Origin: Bolinopsis microptera
Lineage: Eukaryota > Ctenophora > Tentaculata > Lobata > Bolinopsidae
Assembly: GCF_026151205.1 (NCBI RefSeq)
Contig: NC_087082.1
Coordinates: 14,169,365-14,233,364, forward strand
DNA: 64,000 bases
Direction: 5' to 3'
In this document: piece by piece, positions 58,397 to 64,000 of the stretch
How the letters are laid out: every line of letters starts with the position of its first letter
Position numbering within the stretch: the first letter of the stretch is position 1
Notes under the pieces: model-generated
The model's input: the letters and a program-made list of their open reading frames with translations, nothing else
Told to the model about the DNA's origin: nothing
Database searches by the model: none
Made by a program: the position numbers and the translations under genes

Positions 58397-59402
58397 GGAA
58401 GACAGTGGAGCAGGCTTGTTTACACTTCATCAAATTCAACCCTCTGACCTCTACCCAGATCTGAAGATAGGGCTGCACGGCCAGTCATGAGTGTGAGTGT
58501 TAACGATATGCAAGAGAGCAAATAAGATAAGGAGAAAAGCTTTTGTGATCATCTTAATGGGCCATCTCGACCACTACACCGTACACTGACAACACTGAAG
58601 CTTCAAGTTCAAATTGGCGGACACTATCCCCATAAAATTAAAAAATGGAACCCGTATACAAATTTCCATAAAAATGTTGGATTGTGAACAAACAACAGTG
58701 AATCGTTTGCAGCCACTTTTGGGGTGCCATTGTAAAAGCTTTCTACAATACTCATGTGCAAGTTTCATGAATTTAAGACAGAGGTATACACCTTTTTACT
58801 TTAATACTGATTCAGTATTTGATGGTCTATTTTGTATTTGAGTATTACAGATTATATTCTTTATTACAGATTATATTCTTTATTTTTACTTTATAAGATA
58901 GATAAATATATATTCTTTTAATTTTAACAACGCTTTTTAATTAGTTGTAATAAATACTAGATACTTCAGCATGCAGTCAGTCCACCAATATTATATCCAA
59001 ACCAAACTCTTTATTCATATTGATCCTTTTGCCCTTGGTGAAACGATACCATTAAAAAATTAAACGAGATTTTACAAATATCTGAATGATAAGAAGAAAT
59101 AAATACAGAATGAGAAATAATAGATAGTCAAACTATAGCGGAATTACAAAGACTCCGACATACAGATAACATATTAATACTAGCACACGTGAGTCAAGCT
59201 GAACATTTGGATTTAAATCAATACTAATAGGAGATACTCTTTGTAATATCAATACTAGTGTTATCAAATCTAATTTCTGGAATCTAAAAAATAACTCTTT
59301 CAATTTAGTCTTAACTAAAACTGTTGAGTCTGCAATGTTACCATGAAAATCACAAATCAACATTATTCTGTTAACACTGTGACACTCTGTCAGGATGTAC
59401 AA
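58397..59402. other. Intergenic region between two convergent genes
   Basis: Contains the presumed 3' UTR of FBXW10, with a poly(A) signal candidate AATAAA at 58,949-58,954. A small tandem ATTACAGATTATATTCTTTATT occurs at 58,845-58,885. No gene seen. Confidence 0.5.
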
Positions 59403-59412
59403 TTTATTATCT

Positions 59413-62400
59413 TCATCTGTATTGGTTATACATATTTGGGTTCGGCATATTAGCGTTCGGTATGTTAGCGTTCGGCATGTTTCCGAGTTGCATCTGAGGA
59501 TAAAGGTATCAAAATTCCAGCCAATTGTATACTTCTAATTATGCTTCGCCTGTTTTATAATCTTCTTAACAATCCAAATTCCAATTCACCTTGAAGAAAA
59601 TAAGGAACACCTGATTATAAGGAACTCTGTGAAAATAAGCCTACCTGATTATAAGGAACTCTGTGAAAATAGGCCTACCTGATTATAAGGAACTCTCAGA
59701 CCTGTGAAAATAGGCCTACCTGATTATAAGGAACTCTGTGAAGAGATGCCTGGTGAGGTTGAGCTATGCCCGGATTTGGTCCCAACGTCGGTCGAACTTG
59801 TCTGAAAATAGTTAGGTGTAATATTAATATTTGATAAATAAACTCTGTCCAAACCGATCAGAAATGTTTGCTTTACTATAATAAAAGTTAATGGTACGAC
59901 ATACACCTGCATCTATTTAACTTTTTAATGCTAAACTGGTTTGCTGAATGGTAAATTCCTGTGATACCTAGTTTCTAATTAATTAGATAATTAATTAGTT
60001 AATTGTTAACCTGGGTGCAGTTTGAGGATTCATGTTCGGAGGAAGGGATATCTGTAACACTTGAGCTGGTCGCTGCACTGGCAGAAATCCACCAGGGTCA
60101 ACATAACCTGGGGTAAAGCTCAGTAGTAACAGAGTAACAGCAAATCTCTCTCAGTGTATATCGTTTCAAGCATGGCATTTCCTTAATTTATGATAGTAGA
60201 ATTTCTTTTGAAACTCTTCTTTCTTGTTTATCCAAATCCAAATTCTAATAACTACTAAAAATAACAAATACTTCTTGGGATCTGTTGCACGCTGGGATAT
60301 TGGTAACCTCTGGGGTACTGTTGAGGCATCATCATCGCTGAGGGAATGTTTCTCATAAATCATCTATTTTTAATTCCGATAAACTTTTTAAAAATCTGGC
60401 CGATCCAATGCGCTTAAAGATGGTTTCTTAGAGGTTGGTGAGGTCAATTTGTGTTCAATCAGCGGAGGTGCAAAATGAATAACATCGATTAGATCACAAA
60501 AAGAGATACGTGCGCGCTGACCTCCATCTCCAAACACGCCGCGCGTTACGCATCTTCCTCAGATCGAGTGTAACCGATTTGTGAAATGAGGTCATCTACG
60601 AATGAAAGAAAAAAGAATCTTCTCAAACCTGCATTTGGTCGGGGACTGTTCATCGAATTATCAATCCGTCCCTAAAGAAGGGGAACAGAAGTTTAGAACG
60701 AGTAGATCAATATGATGGTAAGTTCAGCTTGTTTGTAACTTGAGTACAAATAACAGGTACATCTCTCAGAATAACGTCAGAATTTAGACATTACAGAAAT
60801 TGAAGACTCACAGCAGCACTTGGACCCCCCCCCCCCCCCCCCACTTACAGCAGAACTGACTGGTCTGAGTTGTTGTGGTTGTGCCATGTGCATTATCTGA
60901 CCGCGTATAATGCCACCAGGCTGTGGCATTATAGGGGATTGTTGCTGTGTTCCTTGACCCATCTGCATCATGGGTACCGTCATACGCTGCAAAATAAACC
61001 CCTTCATTGAAAACACCGATTGATCATTGATGGCCCAAAAGCGATTATTCATGAAAAAGAATAAAGCACAAAAAAATGTCACAGAAGGTCGTCAGGACTG
61101 GTCGTATTGAGTCCTTAACAACATAAAAACCCTGACTAGAACTGTCCTTCTTCGAGTTCACATGTACATGACAGGATTTCTAGCATGTTATATTTTATAA
61201 ACATGTTATATTTTATAAACATGTTAAACTCTATAAACGTGTTATATTTTATAAACATGTTAAACTCTATAAACATGTTAAACTCTATAAACACGTTAAA
61301 CTCTATTTAAACATGTTAAACTCTATAAACACGTTAAACTCTATTTAAACATGTTAAACTCTATAAACATGTTAAACTCTATAAACATGTTAAACTCTAT
61401 AAACATGTTATAAATGATATAAGGATATAGTAACCTGTTGGGTAGGGCGTTGTGCAGGGTTTATAGGAGGTACTATGTAACCGGCGTTATAGGCTCCTCT
61501 AATTCCCTTACTCTGGGGTAAAACACTTTATCAAATACGATATATACATATATATTTTACTCTCTTACTCTATAATATTATATCCACTATATAAGTCATT
61601 TGTTAACTTATTGACTTAACCCCAAAAAAACTGAAGTGTGCATAATTTTAGTCCTGCAAACATTTGAGCGTGCTAATTTCTACCGTAACCTATACTACTA
61701 AGAACTGGGTGAATCGAAGTAAAAACAATAAGTTAAAGTAGTTAAATAAAGTAGTTAAATAAAGTAGTTAAATAAAGTAGTAAATAAGTAAAAGTGTTTA
61801 TTAACCGGGTCGTGAGGAAGCCTGTTAACATGAGGCACACTCTTGGGAGACTGTATAGAGGTAGCAGGTAGTATATTAGGAGGCTGGGAGGACGGACTAC
61901 TCATACTGTGAACAACAGGTAGATTAGGAGAGATAGGAGTCATAACCCCGCTACCACTTGGAGCGGGGGTTTGGGGGGCTGCTGGGCTGCCTCCTGGAGG
62001 GGCTTGCTTTGAGTTGGTCATAAAGGGGGCTGGTTTGAGGTGAGGCATAGTCTGGAGTTGGGGGCCGGCTGAACTGACCTGGTAAATAGGTTAGGTTACG
62101 TGCCGTGAACTTGCATTTATGTGTTGCAGTATGTATACTTCAGCAAAATCCTTGATTACCACTTTTTTACCACTTTTTTCCACATTGATTCTCCGCAAAC
62201 AAGTCCTTTTATGAATATCGTAGAAGGTTATAAATTGGACCAGTATGTTAAAAAATAATGGAGAACTTGGCCCTTGGAAAACATTTTATATTATAAAAAA
62301 ATCAATTAATTGATTAATTAAATAATCAAGATATTTTGGATTTTTAAAATGTTTGAAACAATTTGTGAAAATTTTGAATTATCAATTAATTAAATAATCC

Positions 62401-63556
62401 TCACTCCATAACCACTCAATCACATAATACAATTCCAGTTCTGCTCTCCCACAAGCTACTCAACAAATAATTATATCAAGCTCAAGTTGATAGGCGTGAG
62501 ACTGATTATATTTCCGAGAATTTCAATGGACTAAATCTACTCTCCCAGAAGTTCACAGGGCAATCTCTTGTTAAGAGATTGCCATTGAATTATACACTTT
62601 CTAACTTTGAGCAGTTCTTTCTAAATTAGGTAACACTTTCCAGTAACAACATGTGCTCGTCAAACTGTGAAACGATAACACCCGGCGCGGCCTGCAATTA
62701 AAGTTAGCAAACCCATTTGACGGTGCTTTGTTATAATCTACCGGGTTATACAATGCAACCTAAAGTAACTTATAATATGATCTTATAATGAACCATTAAC
62801 ATGTCTACAGTATGAACGCTACAATTATGAATAATAATTGCCAAAAATATACTACAATCTTGCTCGAGTTTTATGAATACCAAATCTGAGACTCAGTAAA
62901 AACAACAAATACTTGGTTCTTATACATGACCCCTATAATAATATAAACAATTGTCAGGTAAATTAGTGACTTACTGAGCGGTTTAAGCGTTCTTTACAGA
63001 GATCAAGTATTTCCTTAGCATAGTTAGGTGGCTTAGCGTCAGTAGATATCTTCATTTTACTCAGCTTACCGTCCACCGAGCTGTCTTTTGAACTGAAAGG
63101 TGCTTTTTTAGATGGAATACTGGTTACCGGACAATAATACTGGTTACTGGACTATAATACTGGTTACCGGACAATAATACTGGTTACTGGACAATAATTC
63201 ACCGTGCGAATATAATGATGGAATACTGGTTACCGGACAATAATTCACCGCGCGAATATAAAGATATAAATGAATTATCGGATATTATTGAAATAATGCA
63301 GAAGGCGCGAGTGGTAATAATATCGGATATCTATAAATATATTATATCTGATTTATATACGGTCTAATGAAATGACTGACCTGTGGAACTCAGGCGTATC
63401 CCTCTTCCCGTACTGCAGAACCAGGCTCATCTCAGCTACAATATCAGAGAGAACGTTAATGTGGTCCGACTTGTTGCAGTGTGTTATTAGTCGTCTTACT
63501 GCCATGTTGTTGAGCTGATTCTGTGTTAGGTGGATGTCACTCTTTACTTCAAATAC
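59413..63556 (-). CDS. Gln/Pro/Met-rich protein of unknown identity (5' end beyond the window)
   Basis: Exons in transcription order: 63,381-63,556; 62,975-63,092; 61,806-62,078; 61,435-61,512; 60,849-60,986; about 60,282-60,350; 60,011-60,107; 59,720-59,801; 59,413-59,493 (stop TGA). Phases close at nearly every junction; only the 5' border of the 60.3-kb exon is unsettled. The first exon is helical (VRRLITHCNKSDHINVLSDI then AEMSLVLQYGKRDTPEF), the second ends AKEILDLCKERLNRS. The rest is low-complexity: PHLKPAPFMTNSKQAPPGG, MMQMGQGTQQQSPIMPQPGG, MMMPQQYPRGYQYPSVQQ, and a terminus with NMPNANIPNANMPNP and MYNQYR. Such composition is usual in nuclear cofactors or mRNA-binding proteins, an inference. 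I do not recognise the family. An AATAAA lies 5 nt after the stop (59,403-59,408). Confidence 0.75.
59605..59745 (-). repeat. 34-bp repeat carrying both splice sites of an exon end (four copies)
   Basis: On the minus strand each unit is TTTTCACAG|AGTTCCTTATAATCAG|GTAGGC: a 16-nt exon-like piece with an acceptor and a donor. The copy nearest 59,720 is the true exon end (codons for RVPYNQ and its donor). The other three lie in the following intron; one has a 7-base insertion. Confidence 0.9.
60107..60848. other. Introns around the 60.3-kb exon
   Basis: A run of 18 C at about 60,829-60,842 lies just outside the donor of exon 60,849-60,986. Nothing else recognised. Confidence 0.4.
61185..61415. 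repeat. 17-bp AT-rich minisatellite (about 13 copies)
   Basis: The unit ATAAACATGTTAAACTCT and variants (TATATTTT, ACGTT). It lies in the intron whose 5' splice site is at 61,434, beginning some 20 bp from it. Confidence 0.85.
61735..61805 (-). repeat. Short TTAAATAAAGTAG repeat abutting a donor
   Basis: About four copies of a 13-bp unit end within 25 bp of the donor at 61,805 (CCCG|GTTAAT, minus strand). Confidence 0.75.
62079..62974. other. Intron, nothing recognised
   Basis: AT-rich intron. A short inverted pair CAATCTCTTGTTAAGAGATTG (62,561-62,581) forms a small hairpin. No coding potential. Confidence 0.45.
63115..63255. repeat. AATACTGGTTACCGGACAAT repeat (about five copies)
   Basis: A 20-bp unit with variants; the last two units are joined to a duplicated TTCACCG(T/C)GCGAATATAA. 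It begins about 25 bp from the acceptor of exon 62,975-63,092. Confidence 0.8.
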
Positions 63557-64000
63557 CTGGTAAAGTAAAGTAAAGTAAAGTAAAGTAAAATTTATGACAT
63601 CACATCATCACACATGTCTACAAAATATCATCGCACTGTGTGAAAAAATATATAATAAATATTTCCCCACCAACATTAATTCTTTATCAAATACAATATT
63701 TAAAAACAATTTTATAATAAATAATAATAATAAAATTTGGTAGCTTAAACACAAACTCTAAGCCCAGTGGATAAACCACAAAACTTATGCTCTATTGTGT
63801 GAAACAAAGATACTAGATCAAGATAACTATCAAGGAGTGTATGCATAGGACATAAAAAGTTTTGGAACGAAGATGACATGCTTATGAAGCGAGCTAACAG
63901 TCTAAATGCTAATAAGTTCAAAAAGATCATGACATTAGGTTGCATCCTAAACAGTTTAAGCAAATAACATAAAGTTATATTGTCAATTAATCGCTCATGC
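63557..64000. other. Intron or flank upstream of the last visible exon
   Basis: (TAAAG)n at 63,561-63,587 forms the polypyrimidine tract (minus strand CTTTA repeats) directly against the acceptor of exon 63,381-63,556. Beyond it is AT-rich sequence with an (ATA)n tract at 63,717-63,734. A 72-codon minus-strand open frame at 63,745-63,963 shows no domain. Confidence 0.5.

Overview
The window is animal (metazoan) nuclear DNA: three intron-rich genes embedded in dense mobile-element and minisatellite DNA. Two genes are recognisable. One is a germline MYND-plus-Tudor gene of TDRD1 type (minus strand, about 8.06-22.52 kb). The other is a complete 18-exon ortholog of FBXW10, an F-box/WD40 ubiquitin-ligase adaptor (plus strand, 46.2-58.4 kb). 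A third gene (minus strand, 59.4-63.6 kb and beyond the right edge) encodes a Gln/Pro/Met-rich protein I do not recognise. The composition (AT-rich, short introns, restriction-like-endonuclease LINEs, CR1-type LINEs with an esterase ORF1, hAT and TTAA-type elements) suggests an invertebrate, possibly an early-branching one such as a cnidarian. The phylum is a guess.

Layout. 1-4.5 kb is homopolymer-distorted sequence that looks like an unpolished contig end. 4.5-8.06 kb is a 42-bp minisatellite whose left half shows the same distortion. 8.06-16.2 kb carries most TDRD1-like exons. 16.2-22.1 kb is a large intron of that gene filled with LINE fragments, one of them broken by a 751-bp inverted-repeat transposon with a perfect 8-bp target duplication. 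22.1-22.5 kb holds the two most upstream exons I can see. 22.9-25.8 kb holds simple repeats, a hAT MITE and LINE 3' ends. 25.8-30.3 kb is an R2/R4/NeSL-type LINE on the minus strand with Myb, RT, zinc knuckle and restriction-like endonuclease, broken by one frameshift. 30.721-42.848 kb is a composite: a hAT-type element (16-bp inverted ends, perfect 8-bp target duplication) swollen by a TA-flanked MITE, an intact two-ORF CR1-like LINE, and an intact Ty3/gypsy element with identical LTRs and a perfect 5-bp target duplication. 42.9-46.2 kb holds retroelement remnants and a second copy of the hAT MITE. 46.2-58.4 kb is FBXW10, with a 2-kb TTAA-flanked transposon in intron 1. 59.4-63.6 kb is the third gene.

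The most unusual signal is that the tandem arrays in all three genes sit on exon-intron boundaries. In at least six loci the repeat unit itself contains the splice site plus the adjoining exon sequence: 42-bp, 29-bp and 35-bp units carry a 5' splice site; 58-bp and 66-bp units carry a 3' splice site; a 34-bp unit carries a 16-nt exon end with both. Others abut a splice site or are bracketed by copies of one. This recurring duplication of splice junctions into long arrays of potential decoy sites is the candidate undescribed phenomenon here.

Exon boundaries are inferred from GT/AG signals, reading phase and domain logic only. Phase problems I could not resolve are stated in the entries.
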